A stretch of 64,000 bases of DNA from Streptomyces fradiae (GCF_041270065.1 NZ_CP065958.1:1302001-1366000), one strand, 5' to 3'; numbered from the stretch's first letter, positions 9,614-27,018 are shown. Numbers and translations: made by a program. Notes: generated by a model from the sequence alone, not told the origin.

Positions 9614-10446
9614 TCAGGCGCCCACGGCCTCCCTGATCTCGTTCGCATAACGTTCCGCCGCCGAGCGCAGCGCACCGGCGTCCGGACCCGCCTTCAGGAC
9701 CCCGCGGCTGACGTTCGGGACGACATTGCGGACCGCCGCGCCGAAGACCCTCGGCAGGTCGGCCGGGGTCGCGCCCTGGGCGCCGATGCCGGGGGCGAGC
9801 AGCGGACCGTTGATGTCCAGGTCGAAGGAGGACAGGTCGCCGAGGGTGGCGCCGACCACCGCGCCGAAGGAGCCCATCGGGGTCTCCCCCGCGTTCTCCT
9901 CGGCCAGGTGGGCGAGCATCGTCGCGCCGACGGTCCGCCCGTCCTCGCGCACCGCGCGCTGGACCTCCGCGCCCTCCGGGTTGGAGGTGAGGGCGAGCAC
10001 GAAGAGCCCGGCGCCGGACTCCCGGGCCAGCTCCACGGCCGGCTTCAGGGAGCCGTAGCCGAGGTACGGGGAGACGGTCAGCGCGTCCGAGAACAGCGGG
10101 GAGTCCTTGCGCAGGAAGGCCTCCGCGTAGGCGCCCATGGTGGAGCCGATGTCGCCGCGCTTGGCGTCCATCACGACCAGGCCGCCGGCCGCGCGCAGAT
10201 CGGCGGTGGCCCGCTCCAGGACGGCGACACCGCGCGAGCCGAAGCGCTCGAAGAAGGCGGCCTGCGGCTTGAAGACGGCGACCGTGCCGGCGAGCGCCTC
10301 CACCACGGTGTACGTGAAGCGCTCCAGGCCCGCGATGTCGTCGGCGAGGCCCCAGGAGTCGAGCAGCGAGGCGTGCGGGTCGATGCCGACGCAGAGTGGT
10401 CCGCGCTCGTCCATGGCGGAGCGCAGGCGGGTCCCGAAGGAGAGAG

Positions 10447-10450
<4 letters not shown>
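9614..10450 (-). CDS. pyrF: orotidine 5'-phosphate decarboxylase
   Basis: Last step of UMP synthesis. 278 aa, matching the longer actinobacterial type 2 enzymes. The catalytic motif MDAKRGDIGST (about residues 93-103) supplies the Lys-Asp-Lys-Asp array; GIDPHASLLDSWG at the N-terminus and LAPGIGAQGATPADL near the C-terminus bind substrate phosphate. GTG 10450 overlaps the pyrD stop (GTGA), so the two are translationally coupled. It closes the pyr operon; a hairpin with T-run follows. Confidence 0.96.
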
Positions 10451-11568
<1,118 letters not shown>

Positions 11569-11588
11569 GGGGAGTGTCCTCAGCAAGA

Positions 11589-11614
11589 GGGGGACACCGT
11601 TTCCGGTGTCCCCC
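11589..11614 (-). terminator. hairpin between carB and pyrD
   Basis: GGGGGACACCG / CGGTGTCCCCC, 11-bp perfect stem with a 4-nt loop, 11 nt after the carB stop. It sits in the middle of the pyr operon. Without a clear U-tract it may be a partial terminator, a processing site or a stabiliser of the upstream mRNA. Confidence 0.6.
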
Positions 11615-11624
11615 TTGTGGGCTG

Positions 11625-14925
<3,301 letters not shown>

Positions 14926-14933
<8 letters not shown>

Positions 14934-16083
14934 GCTCGGCCTCCATGAGGGTCACGAAGCGGTCGAAGAGGTACGCGGCGTCGTGCGGGCCCGCGGCCGC
15001 CTCGGGGTGGTACTGGACGGAGAAGGCCGGCTGGTCGAGCAGCTGCAGGCCCTCCACGACGTTGTCGTTCAGGCACACGTGGGAGACCTCGGCGCGCCCG
15101 AAGGGGGTGTCGGAGACCTTGTCGAGGGGCGCGTCGACGGCGAAGCCGTGGTTGTGCGCGGTGACCTCGACCTTGCCCGTGGTGCGGTCCTGGACGGGCT
15201 GGTTGATGCCCCGGTGGCCGTACTTCAGCTTGTAGGTGCCGAAGCCGAGCGCGCGGCCGAGGATCTGGTTGCCGAAGCAGATGCCGAAGAGCGGGGTCTT
15301 GCGGCGCAGGACCTCCTGCATGACGGCGACGGGGCCGTCGGCGGTTGCCGGGTCGCCCGGGCCGTTGGAGAAGAACACGCCGTCCGGGGCGATCGCGTAG
15401 ACGTCCTCGGCGGTGGCGGTGGCGGGCAGCACGTGGACCTCGATGCCGCGCTCGGCCATCCGGTGCGGGGTCATGCCCTTGATGCCGAGGTCGACCGCGG
15501 CGACGGTGAACTTCTTCTCACCGATCGCGGGGACGACGTACGGCTCCTTGGTGGCGACCTCGGCGGAGAGGTCGGCGCCGGTCATCTCGGGCTGCTGGCG
15601 CACCTCGGCGAGCAGGGTGCCGTCGTCGGGCAGGGCGCTGCCGGAGAAGATGCCGACGCGCATGGCGCCGCGCTCGCGCAGGTGGCGGGTGAGGGCGCGG
15701 GTGTCGATGCCCTGGATGCCGACGACGCCCTGGTGGCGCAGCTCCTCGTCGAGGGAGCGCTGGGCGCGCCAGTTGGAGGAGACGCGGGCGGGGTCGCGGA
15801 CCACGTAGCCGGAGACCCAGATACGGGCGGACTCGGGGTCCTCGTCGTTGACGCCGGTGTTGCCGACGTGCGGGGCGGTCATCACGACGACCTGGCGGTG
15901 GTACGACGGGTCGGTGAGGGTCTCCTGGTAGCCGGTCATGCCGGTGGAGAACACGGCCTCGCCGAAGGTCTCCCCCACGGCCCCGTAGGCGCGGCCGCGG
16001 AAGATGCGGCCGTCCTCCAGGACGAGTACGGCGGGAGCCGCCTTGTGCCTCTTTGAGGCGTCTCCCTGGATGGAGGTCGTCAT
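14926..16083 (-). CDS. carA: carbamoyl-phosphate synthase small subunit
   Basis: Glutaminase that delivers ammonia to CarB. 385 aa. The N-terminal CPSase domain ([15 protein letters not shown]) is followed by a class I glutamine amidotransferase domain with nucleophile Cys in [10 protein letters not shown] and the His/Glu pair in [14 protein letters not shown] 16083 is chosen ([17 protein letters not shown]), with GGAAGG 9 nt upstream; it overlaps the stop of the membrane protein gene before it (ATGA). The preceding in-frame Arg-rich extension is an out-of-frame shadow of that gene. Confidence 0.97.
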
Positions 16084-16664
16084 CGTGCGGTGCCTTCCGT
16101 CGTACGTGCGGTGTTCAGGTGGTTGATGGCCTCGACCCAGGCGGCGTGCTCGGCCGCGTGGTCGGAGCGGAAGCCGGAGTCGAGCAGGGTGCCGCCGTGC
16201 TCCCAGGTGACGACGAGCAGTCCGCCCTCGGTGAGGACCTTGCCGGCGATGCCCTTGTCGAGGCGGGCCTCGCGCAGGGCGGCGGCCGGGATCAGGAAGT
16301 CGTCCGCGCCGGGGCGTACGACGCTGATCCCCGCGTCCGTCAGGGTGAGCTCGGCGCGGCTGCGGGTGCCCAGGCCGTGGGCGACGATCCGGTCGAGCCA
16401 CTGTCCGGCGGTGGTGGAGCCGTGGTAGCGGCCGCTGAGCTCCAGCGTGGGCTCACCGGGGGTCTCCGGCACCTCGGGGAGGGGCGGGAGGCCGGACTGG
16501 AGGCTGCCGCGCCACTTCCAGCCCTGGCGCATCAGCCAGTAGACCAGGGTGATGAAGAGCAGCAGTCCGGCGACCCAGCCGAGCCGGCCGGCCCAGTCGG
16601 TGACCTCGGCGGACTTCTGATCGGCCGCGGCGGCGGCTGCGGCCAGTTGGATGAGTGGTGTCAC
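16080..16664 (-). CDS. PH-domain-like membrane protein embedded in the pyr operon
   Basis: 194 aa. One transmembrane helix (about 28-46, [18 protein letters not shown]) follows a short Ala-rich N-terminus. The cytosolic rest (60-194) has the beta-strand pattern seen in bacterial PH-like domains ([26 protein letters not shown] ... [33 protein letters not shown]) and ends in an amphipathic helix. No catalytic motif is visible. It overlaps pyrC upstream (GTGA) and carA downstream (ATGA), so it is translated with the pathway enzymes. Known in Streptomyces only as a conserved membrane protein at this position; a role in the pathway is inference. Confidence 0.85.
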   Translation of the reverse strand: MTPLIQLAAAAAAADQKSAEVTDWAGRLGWVAGLLLFITLVYWLMRQGWKWRGSLQSGLPPLPEVPETPGEPTLELSGRYHGSTTAGQWLDRIVAHGLGTRSRAELTLTDAGISVVRPGADDFLIPAAALREARLDKGIAGKVLTEGGLLVVTWEHGGTLLDSGFRSDHAAEHAAWVEAINHLNTARTTEGTAR

Positions 16665-17947
16665 GCCAGCTTCCCGTCGACGAGCGTTGCCCGGCCCCGC
16701 AGGAAGGTGTGGGTGACGCGTCCCGGCAGCTCACGGCCCTCGTAGGGGGTGTTGCGGCTGCGGGAGGCGAAGTCGGCGGGGTCCACGACACCACGGTATG
16801 CCGGATCGACCAGGGTCAGGTTGGCGGGCTCACCAGCCGAGACGGGGCGTCCGTGGCCGGCCGCCTGCCCGATCCGGGCCGGCTTGACGGACATCCGGTC
16901 GGCGACGCCGGCCCAGTCCAGCAGTCCGGTCTCGACCATCGTCTGCTGGACGACGGACAGCGCGGTCTCCAGGCCGACCATGCCCATGGCGGCGGCGGCC
17001 CACTCGCAGTCCTTGTCCTCGTGCGGGTGCGGGGCGTGGTCGGTGGCCACGATGTCGATGGTGCCGTCGGCGAGGGCCTCGCGCAGCGCCAGCACGTCAC
17101 GCTCGGTGCGCAGCGGCGGGTTGACCTTGTAGACCGGGTTGTAGGTGCGCGCCAGCTCGTCGGTGAGGAGGAGGTGGTGCGGGGTGACCTCGGCGGTGAC
17201 GTCGATGCCGCGGGACTTGGCCCAGCGGACGATCTCGACGGAGCCGGCGGTGGAGAGGTGGCAGATGTGCACGCGGGAGCCGACGTGCTCGGCGAGGAGC
17301 ACGTCGCGGGCGATGATCGACTCCTCGGCGACGGCGGGCCAGCCGCCGAGGCCCAGCTCGGCGGAGACGACGCCCTCGTTCATCTGGGCGCCCTCGGTGA
17401 GGCGGGGCTCCTGGGCGTGCTGGGCGACGACGCCGCCGAAGGCCTTCACGTACTCCAGGGCGCGGCGCATGATCACGGCGTCGTCGACGCACTTGCCGTC
17501 GTCGGAGAAGACGGTGACGCCGGCGGCGGAGTCGTGCATGGCGCCGAGCTCGGCGAGCTTCTTGCCCTCCAGGCCGACGGTGACGGCGCCGATGGGCTGC
17601 ACGTCGCAGTAGCCGGCCTCCTTGCCGAGCCGGTAGACCTGCTCGACGACGCCGGCGGTGTCGGCGACGGGGTGGGTGTTGGCCATGGCGAAGACGGCCG
17701 TGTAGCCGCCGGAGGCGGCGGCGCGGGTGCCGGTGAGGACGGTCTCGGAGTCCTCGCGGCCGGGCTCGCGCAGGTGGGTGTGCAGGTCGACCAGGCCGGG
17801 CAGCAGGATCTGCCCCTCGGCCTCGATCACCTGGGCGTCGTCGGCGCTGAGGCCGGTGCCGACCTCGGCGATGATCTCGCCGTCGATGAGGACGTCCTGC
17901 GCCTCGCCGCCGAGCACCTTCGCACCGCGGATCAGGATCTTGCTCAT
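16661..17947 (-). CDS. pyrC: dihydroorotase
   Basis: Zinc amidohydrolase that cyclises carbamoyl aspartate to dihydroorotate. 428 aa, class I length. The metal-binding DLHTHLREPG (about residues 58-67), VTPHHLLLTDE, KVNPPLR and ATDHAPH motifs are all present. ATG 17947 (MSKILIRGAKVLGG) is preceded by GAGGAG about 10 nt upstream, and the gene begins 4 nt after the pyrB stop. A Pro-rich upstream extension in the same frame is pyrB in another frame and was rejected. Confidence 0.97.
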   Translation of the reverse strand: MSKILIRGAKVLGGEAQDVLIDGEIIAEVGTGLSADDAQVIEAEGQILLPGLVDLHTHLREPGREDSETVLTGTRAAASGGYTAVFAMANTHPVADTAGVVEQVYRLGKEAGYCDVQPIGAVTVGLEGKKLAELGAMHDSAAGVTVFSDDGKCVDDAVIMRRALEYVKAFGGVVAQHAQEPRLTEGAQMNEGVVSAELGLGGWPAVAEESIIARDVLLAEHVGSRVHICHLSTAGSVEIVRWAKSRGIDVTAEVTPHHLLLTDELARTYNPVYKVNPPLRTERDVLALREALADGTIDIVATDHAPHPHEDKDCEWAAAAMGMVGLETALSVVQQTMVETGLLDWAGVADRMSVKPARIGQAAGHGRPVSAGEPANLTLVDPAYRGVVDPADFASRSRNTPYEGRELPGRVTHTFLRGRATLVDGKLA

Positions 17948-17951
17948 GTTC

Positions 17952-18935
17952 TTACTTCTCCTCGGTGCGGGTGGTGGTGGCGGGGGCGGCGGGCTCGGAG
18001 CCACCGAGCAGCAGGTAGAGGACGGCCATGCGGATGGACACGCCGTTGGCGACCTGCTCGACGACCGTGCAGCGGTCGGAGTCGGCGACCTCGGCGGTGA
18101 TCTCCATGCCGCGGACCATGGGGCCGGGGTGCATGACGATGGCGTGCTCGGGCATCCTCGCCATCCGCTGGCCGTCGAGGCCGTAGCGGCGCGAGTACTC
18201 GCGCTCGGTGGGGAAGAAGGCGGCGTTCATCCGCTCGCGCTGCACACGCAGCATCATCACCGCGTCGGACTTCGGCAGCACGTTGTCGAGGTCGTACGAG
18301 ACCTCGCAGGGCCAGCTCTCGACGCCGACCGGGACCAGGGTGGGCGGGGCCACCAGGGTGACCTCGGCGCCCAGGGTGTGCAGCAGGTCGACGTTGGAGC
18401 GGGCGACCCGGCTGTGCAGCACGTCGCCCACGAGGGTGACGCGCTTTCCGGCCAGATCCTTGCCGAGGCCGGCGTCCCGGCCGACCAGGCGGCGGCGCAT
18501 GGTGAAGGCGTCGAGCAGGGCCTGGGTGGGGTGCTGGTGGGTGCCGTCGCCGGCGTTGATGACCGGCGCGTCGATCCAGCCGGAGGTGGCCAGGCGGTAC
18601 GGGGCGCCGGAGGCGCTGTGCCGGATGACGACGGCGTCGACGCCCATCGCCTCCAGGGTCTGGGCGGTGTCCTTCAGGGACTCGCCCTTGGAGACACTGG
18701 AGCCCTTGGCCGCGAAGTTGATCACGTCGGCGGAGAGGCGCTTCTCGGCCGCCTCGAAGGAGATCCGGGTGCGGGTGGAGTCCTCGAAGAAGAGGTTGCA
18801 GATGGTCCGGCCGCGCAGCGTCGGCAGCTTCTTGATCGGCCGGTCGGCCACCCGGGCCATCTCCTCGGCGGTGTCGAGGATCAGAACGGCGTCGTCGCGG
18901 GTGAGGTCGGCGGCCGAGATGAGGTGACGCATCAT
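17952..18935 (-). CDS. pyrB: aspartate carbamoyltransferase catalytic subunit
   Basis: Condenses carbamoyl phosphate with aspartate. 327 aa. The carbamoyl phosphate loop [13 protein letters not shown] (about 50-62), the 80s loop with [19 protein letters not shown] and [10 protein letters not shown] are all standard. Two ATGs stand in tandem at 18935 and 18932, with GGAG about 10 nt upstream. No pyrI regulatory subunit is encoded nearby. pyrR lies 88 nt upstream. Confidence 0.97.
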   Translation of the reverse strand: MMRHLISAADLTRDDAVLILDTAEEMARVADRPIKKLPTLRGRTICNLFFEDSTRTRISFEAAEKRLSADVINFAAKGSSVSKGESLKDTAQTLEAMGVDAVVIRHSASGAPYRLATSGWIDAPVINAGDGTHQHPTQALLDAFTMRRRLVGRDAGLGKDLAGKRVTLVGDVLHSRVARSNVDLLHTLGAEVTLVAPPTLVPVGVESWPCEVSYDLDNVLPKSDAVMMLRVQRERMNAAFFPTEREYSRRYGLDGQRMARMPEHAIVMHPGPMVRGMEITAEVADSDRCTVVEQVANGVSIRMAVLYLLLGGSEPAAPATTTRTEEK

Positions 18936-19023
18936 CGGGGTTTTTCTCCGTGGTGGGGAGGATGAGGGCAGACGGGTGCGCAGGGCTGTGCCCCGGCTCC
19001 CGTCGAGGGGGCCGGTGAAGGTG

Positions 19024-19629
<606 letters not shown>

Positions 19630-19656
19630 TTAAAGGACGTCGGAATTGCGCCATCC

Positions 19657-19662
19657 ACCCTA
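19657..19662 (-). promoter_or_regulatory. pyr operon -10 candidate TAGGGT
   Basis: TAGGGT on the minus strand, about 70 nt before pyrR, would give a leader of roughly 60 nt that includes the PyrR loop. No good -35 is seen, as is common in Streptomyces. Confidence 0.4.
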
Positions 19663-19747
19663 CCAGGGGCGGACGGGACGCCTGCTCACCCCCCGTCCGC
19701 CACACCGCGCGCCGTCCCCCGGGAGGGGGCGGTATGGACCATTCGGC

Positions 19748-19777
19748 TTGACGGGAGAGTGTCACGCTGCGTAACCT
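19748..19777 (+). promoter_or_regulatory. bldD promoter
   Basis: TTGACG (19748-19753), an 18-nt spacer and TAACCT (19772-19777) form a good HrdB-type promoter about 60 nt upstream of the bldD ATG. Confidence 0.75.
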
Positions 19778-19790
19778 CACAGTGAGTTAC
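19771..19790. promoter_or_regulatory. BldD operator candidate over its own -10
   Basis: GTAACcTCACaGTGAgTTAC is a near-perfect inverted repeat (arms GTAACTCAC/GTGAGTTAC with one extra C) that overlaps the -10 and start of transcription. It contains the TCAC/GTGA half-sites known for BldD, and bldD is known to be autoregulated. Confidence 0.7.
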
Positions 19791-19837
19791 CAGCCGCGCG
19801 GCGCAGCCGCAACGTCGTCTCAGCGTCCGGGAGCGTT

Positions 19838-20341
19838 ATGTCCAGCGAATACGCAAAGCAGCTCGGGGCCAAACTCCGTGCGATCCGCACCCAGCAGGGC
19901 CTTTCCCTCCACGGGGTGGAGGAGAAGTCCCAGGGCCGCTGGAAGGCGGTCGTGGTCGGTTCGTACGAGCGTGGCGACCGCGCCGTGACGGTGCAGCGCC
20001 TGGCCGAGCTTGCGGACTTCTACGGCGTGCCGGTGCAGGAGCTGCTGCCCGGCACCACCCCTGGCGGCGCCGCCGAGCCGCCGCCGAAGCTGGTCCTCGA
20101 CCTGGAGCGCCTGGCCCACGTCCCCGCGGAGAAGGCCGGCCCCCTCCAGCGCTACGCGGCGACGATCCAGTCGCAGCGCGGCGACTACAACGGCAAGGTG
20201 CTGTCGATCCGCCAGGACGACCTGCGCACCCTCGCCGTCATCTACGACCAGTCCCCCTCGGTCCTCACCGAGCAGCTGATCAGCTGGGGCGTCCTGGACG
20301 CGGACGCGCGCCGCGCGGTCGCCCACGAGGACAACAGCTGA
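19838..20341 (+). CDS. bldD: developmental master repressor BldD
   Basis: 167 aa. N-terminal HTH (about 10-70: LGAKLRAIRTQQGLSLHGVEEKS ... GSYERGDRAVTVQRLAELADFYG) and a C-terminal domain with the complete c-di-GMP signature: RGD (114-116), eight residues, RQDD (125-128). In Streptomyces a c-di-GMP tetramer dimerises BldD so that it represses sporulation genes during vegetative growth. Divergent from pyrR, with a 247-nt intergenic region holding both promoters. ATG 19838 with GGGAG 4 nt upstream. Confidence 0.98.
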   Translation: MSSEYAKQLGAKLRAIRTQQGLSLHGVEEKSQGRWKAVVVGSYERGDRAVTVQRLAELADFYGVPVQELLPGTTPGGAAEPPPKLVLDLERLAHVPAEKAGPLQRYAATIQSQRGDYNGKVLSIRQDDLRTLAVIYDQSPSVLTEQLISWGVLDADARRAVAHEDNS

Positions 20342-20371
20342 CCCTGCGGAGAACACTCGCAGAAACGTGCC

Positions 20372-20412
20372 GCCGGGGCCCCGGGAGTCACCTCGACTCC
20401 CGGGGCCCCGGC
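20372..20412. terminator. bldD terminator
   Basis: 17-bp perfect stem GCCGGGGCCCCGGGAGT / ACTCCCGGGGCCCCGGC with a 7-nt loop, 31 nt after the bldD stop. Confidence 0.85.
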
Positions 20413-20442
20413 GCTTCTGTGTGCCTGCGTGGCGGTACGACG

Positions 20443-20481
20443 AAGGGGCCCGCAGCACACACCAGGTGCTGCGGGCCCCTT
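20443..20481. terminator. nusB terminator
   Basis: 16-bp perfect stem AAGGGGCCCGCAGCAC / GTGCTGCGGGCCCCTT with a 7-nt loop, 27 nt after the nusB stop on the minus strand. It stands back to back with the bldD terminator. Confidence 0.85.
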
Positions 20482-20507
20482 TCGACTGTCTGAGGGCCGT
20501 GGACGGG

Positions 20508-20945
20508 CTAGGCGTCCGCGTCCCGGCGCAGGCGCGGCTTCAGGTCCTTGAAGCGCGCGAGCAGGCCGTTCACGAAGGTCGGCGACTCGTCGGTGGAGAA
20601 CTCCTTGGCGAGGTTCACCGCCTCGTCGATGGCCACCGCGTCCGGGGTGCCGTCCTCCCAGATCAGCTCGTACGCGGCGAGGCGCACGATGTTCCGGTCG
20701 GCGGCGGGCATCCGGTCGAGGTCCCAGTCCACCGCGTAGGTCGCGATGAGCTCGTCGATCCGGGCCACGTGCTTGGCGTAGCCCTCGACCAGCTGCATGG
20801 TGAAGTCGTTCACCGGCGGCCGGCGGTCGTCGGACCGGTGCAGCCGGACCTGGTCCGCGAGGACCTCCTGCACCGAGGTGCCGCGCTGGTCGGCCTCGAA
20901 CAGGATCTGGAAGGCCCGCTTGCGGGCCTTGCTCCGGGCGGCCAC
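20508..20945 (-). CDS. nusB: transcription antitermination factor NusB
   Basis: 145 aa RNA-binding protein of the rRNA antitermination complex, partner of NusE/S10. The all-helical NusB fold is recognisable from KARKRAFQILFEAD at the N-terminus, then DRMPAADRNIVRLAAYELIW and VAIDEAVNLAKEFSTDESPTFVNGLLAR. GTG 20945 starts 2 nt downstream of the efp stop, so efp and nusB are cotranscribed. Confidence 0.96.
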   Translation of the reverse strand: MAARSKARKRAFQILFEADQRGTSVQEVLADQVRLHRSDDRRPPVNDFTMQLVEGYAKHVARIDELIATYAVDWDLDRMPAADRNIVRLAAYELIWEDGTPDAVAIDEAVNLAKEFSTDESPTFVNGLLARFKDLKPRLRRDADA

Positions 20946-20947
20946 GG

Positions 20948-21514
20948 CTAGTTGTTCACCCGGCCGAGGTAGCTGCTGTCACGGGTGTCGACCTTGACCG
21001 TCTCACCGGTGGTGACGAAGAGCGGGACCTGGATCTCGTGGCCGGTCTCCAGGGTGGCGGGCTTGGTGCCACCGGTGGAGCGGTCGCCCTGGACGCCCGG
21101 GTCGGTGTGCTGGATCTTCAGCTCGACGGCGGCCGGGAGCTCCACGTAGAGCACCTCGCCCTCGTGGCGCGCGACGGAGGCCGTGAAACCCTCGATGAGG
21201 AAGTTCGCGGCGTCGCCGACGGCCTTCTTGTCGACGTGCAGCTGGTCGTAGGTCTCCATGTCCATGAAGACGAAGTACTCGCCGTCCATGTAGGAGAACT
21301 GCATGTCCCGGCGGTCGATGGTGGCCGTGTCGACCTTCACACCCGCGTTGAAGGTCTTGTCGACGACCTTGCCGGACAGCACGTTCTTGAGCTTGGTGCG
21401 CACGAAGGCGGGGCCCTTGCCGGGCTTGACGTGCTGGAACTCGACGACGGACCAGAGCTGGCCGCCTTCGAGCTTGAGCACCATGCCGTTCTTGAGGTCG
21501 TTCGTGGAAGCCAC
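20948..21514 (-). CDS. efp: translation elongation factor P
   Basis: 188 aa, three-domain EF-P that rescues ribosomes stalled at polyproline, relevant because several proteins here have Pro runs. The loop tip that reaches the peptidyl-transferase centre reads KPGKGPA (Lys33), the actinobacterial PGKGP form reported to work without modification of the lysine. Start GTG 21514 ([12 protein letters not shown]). C-terminal OB domain ends [19 protein letters not shown], a standard EF-P ending. Confidence 0.97.
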   Translation of the reverse strand: MASTNDLKNGMVLKLEGGQLWSVVEFQHVKPGKGPAFVRTKLKNVLSGKVVDKTFNAGVKVDTATIDRRDMQFSYMDGEYFVFMDMETYDQLHVDKKAVGDAANFLIEGFTASVARHEGEVLYVELPAAVELKIQHTDPGVQGDRSTGGTKPATLETGHEIQVPLFVTTGETVKVDTRDSSYLGRVNN

Positions 21515-21563
21515 GGTTGCGGAATCTCCTGGTACTGACGTGGACCAAGAGGCACGGCGCGCG

Positions 21564-22670
21564 CTAGAGCGCGAGCAGCTCCTTGGTCGTGATGGTGAGT
21601 AGCTCGGGTCCGCCGTCCGCCTCCTGGCGTACGACGAGCGTGTCATCGATCCGGACCCCGCCCCGGCCCGGGAGGTGGACCCCCGGTTCGACGGTGACCG
21701 GCACGCAAGCGTCCAGTTTACCCATGGCCGCGGGTGCGAGCTGCGGGTCCTCGTCGATTTCCAGGCCCACGCCGTGCCCGGTGAGCGGGGTGGTGGCGTC
21801 CCCGTGACCCGCCGCGACGAGAATCTGCCGGGCCGCCCGGTCCACGTCCCGGTACTCGGCGCCGGGCACGAGCGCCTCGCGGCCGGCCCGCTGAGCGGCG
21901 AAGACGAGGTCGTACAGCTCGATCTGCCAGTCGGCCGGGGTGGTCCCGATGACGAAGGTGCGGCCGATCTCGCAGCGGTAGCCGCGGTAGTCGGCGCCCA
22001 GGCAGACGGTGAGGAAGTCGCCCTCCTCGACCCGCCGGTCGGTGGGCCGGTGCCCGGACCGCCCGGAGTGCGGTCCGGTGGCGACGGAGGTGGCGAAGGC
22101 CGGCCCGTCGGCGCCGTGGTCGACGAGCCGCCGCTCCAGCTCCAGGGCGAGGTGCCGCTCGGTGCGCCCGACGAGGATCGACTCCAGGAGCTCGCCGAGC
22201 GCCTGGTCGGCGATCTCGGCGGCGATCCGCAGACAGCCGATCTCGTCCTCGTCCTTGACGATCCGCAGCTGCTCGACCGAGCAGGACAGGTCGGCGAGCC
22301 GCAGCCCGGGGGCGACCGAGCCCATGGCGCGGTGCCGGGCCACGGTCAGATGGTGCTCCTCCACGGAGAGGGCGTCCGCGCCGGCCTTGCGGGCGAAGTC
22401 GACGCCGGCGACGGCCGGATCCCCGCCGCCGGCCGGCAGCACCAGCGTGCGGAGCAGCTCGTCGAGCCGCCCGTCGGCCGGATCGGCGCCCGGGGCGGTG
22501 GGGCAGAGCAGCACGTCCTCGTCGGGACCGAGCAGCAGCACGGCCCCGGCGGGCGAACCGCCGGTGAGATAGCGGACATTGGCGGGGCGGGAGACCAGGG
22601 CCGCCGGGCTGCCCGCGGCCGCGCACCGGTCGCGCAGCCGGGTCCGGCGGTCCGCATACACCTCTGACAT
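21564..22670 (-). CDS. M24B (aminopeptidase P/prolidase) family protein with substituted metal site
   Basis: 368 aa with an N-terminal creatinase-like domain (1-125) and a pita-bread C-terminal domain. By alignment to the M24B motif (DxGxxxxGYxSDxTRT; GHGxG; TVEPG; GxRxED), the first Asp ligand is Cys223, the second is Glu234, His299 and Glu328 are kept, and the last Glu is Asp342. Three of five ligand positions therefore differ, so peptidase activity may be lost or changed. ATG 22670. It precedes efp on the same strand with 49 nt between, an association seen in many bacteria. Confidence 0.85.
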   Translation of the reverse strand: MSEVYADRRTRLRDRCAAAGSPAALVSRPANVRYLTGGSPAGAVLLLGPDEDVLLCPTAPGADPADGRLDELLRTLVLPAGGGDPAVAGVDFARKAGADALSVEEHHLTVARHRAMGSVAPGLRLADLSCSVEQLRIVKDEDEIGCLRIAAEIADQALGELLESILVGRTERHLALELERRLVDHGADGPAFATSVATGPHSGRSGHRPTDRRVEEGDFLTVCLGADYRGYRCEIGRTFVIGTTPADWQIELYDLVFAAQRAGREALVPGAEYRDVDRAARQILVAAGHGDATTPLTGHGVGLEIDEDPQLAPAAMGKLDACVPVTVEPGVHLPGRGGVRIDDTLVVRQEADGGPELLTITTKELLAL

Positions 22671-22738
22671 GTTCCGAGCCTACGAGCGCCCGCCCGCCCC
22701 GGCCTGTTGTGCGCACCCGACCGGGCAGCGCACAGCGG

Positions 22739-23653
22739 CTACGCCGACGGCTGGCCGGATATCGCGCGGGCGAGGACGTCGTCCAGGACCCGGGCGGTGG
22801 TCTCCACGTCGTACGTGGAGTTGTCGATGATCGGCAGTCCGGAGCCGTACCAGCCGGCCATCCGGCCGTGGATCGCGGCGACCTCCTCGTCGGAGAGACG
22901 CCGGTTGCCGCTGCGCTCGGCGTTGCGCTCCAGGACGATGTCGAGACCGGGCAGCAGCACGACCGGGAGCAGTCCGGGGCCGACGTGGCGCTTCCAGCCG
23001 CCGAGGCCGACGACCGGCCAGTCGGGGAAGACGGCGTCGTCGAGGATGCAGGAGATGCCATTGGCGAGGAAGTTGCGGGCGGCGAAGCCGCAGGTGCGGC
23101 GGGCGAGCCGGTACTGCGCCTCGGAGTTCTCGTTCCAGCCGGACTGGGGGTCGGCGAAGCCGGAGCAGACCCATTCGCGGACGTCGTCGAGGCTGATGTG
23201 GGCCGTGGGGACGGGCCGGCGGGCGGCCCAGTGGCGGGCGACGGTGGTCTTGCCCGCGCCGGCCGGGCCGATGAGCAGGACCGCGATGGTGGCGCCGCCG
23301 GTGCCGGTGACCGGGGGCGGCAGGGTGATGTGGCCGGTGACCTGGCCGGAGGGGGCGCCGCCCCAGCCGGGCGGCGGGCCCGGAGTGGCGGGCGGCGCGG
23401 GCGGGGCCTGCGGGGCGGGCGGGCCCTGGGGGGCCGGCGGCGCCGGGTAGGGCTGGTGGTGGCCGGGAGCGGGGTGGTGCGCGGGCGCCGGGTGGTGGCC
23501 GTGACCGGGGACGGGCGGCGGAACGGGCGGGTGTCCGCCCTGGACCGGGGCGCCGGGGGCGTGGGCCTGCGGGCCCTGCGCCCAGCCGGTGCGGCCCGCG
23601 GGTTCCTGCGGTGGCAGCGGAGCCCCCATTCCGTGCTGCATCCGGTGCCCCAC
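22739..23653 (-). CDS. P-loop ATPase/kinase-like protein with Pro/His-rich N-terminus
   Basis: About 304 aa. The first roughly 120 residues are a disordered Pro/Ala/Gly/His tract with repeated HHPAP-type units. A P-loop follows (LLIGPAGAGKTTVARHWA), then a Zeta-toxin/kinase-like arrangement: SLDDVREWVCSGF with Asp-Asp, NENSEAQYRLARRTCGFAARNFL, DDAVFPDW, VVLLPGLDIVLERNAERSGNRRL (lid arginines). It resembles small-molecule kinases of the AAA_33 type; the substrate is unknown. The start is uncertain: GTG 23653 has AGGGA 5 nt upstream, ATG 23641 is also possible. Confidence 0.75.
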   Translation of the reverse strand: MGHRMQHGMGAPLPPQEPAGRTGWAQGPQAHAPGAPVQGGHPPVPPPVPGHGHHPAPAHHPAPGHHQPYPAPPAPQGPPAPQAPPAPPATPGPPPGWGGAPSGQVTGHITLPPPVTGTGGATIAVLLIGPAGAGKTTVARHWAARRPVPTAHISLDDVREWVCSGFADPQSGWNENSEAQYRLARRTCGFAARNFLANGISCILDDAVFPDWPVVGLGGWKRHVGPGLLPVVLLPGLDIVLERNAERSGNRRLSDEEVAAIHGRMAGWYGSGLPIIDNSTYDVETTARVLDDVLARAISGQPSA

Positions 23654-23747
23654 TCCGTTCCCTGCCGGCGATGTTTCCGTCGTTGCCGGAACGTTACCGC
23701 CCCCGGCTTCCCCAGGGGAAACGGCCCGGGGCGATCGGCCGGGGGCA

Positions 23748-23777
23748 CGGGCCCTCACCCGCCGGGGTGAGGGCCCG
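23748..23777 (-). terminator. aroQ terminator
   Basis: 13-bp perfect stem CGGGCCCTCACCC / GGGTGAGGGCCCG with a 4-nt loop, directly after the aroQ stop (23779). Confidence 0.85.
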
Positions 23778-23778
23778 C

Positions 23779-27018
<3,240 letters not shown>

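Noticed and set aside
16084..16401. N-terminal extension of carA by 106 codons
   Set aside because: The extension is Arg/Pro-rich, lies inside the membrane protein gene in another frame, and the ATG at 16083 has its own SD.
23675..23691. Inverted repeat TTCCG-N7-CGGAA upstream of the P-loop protein gene
   Set aside because: Only 5-bp arms; expected often by chance in GC-rich DNA and no promoter element adjoins it.
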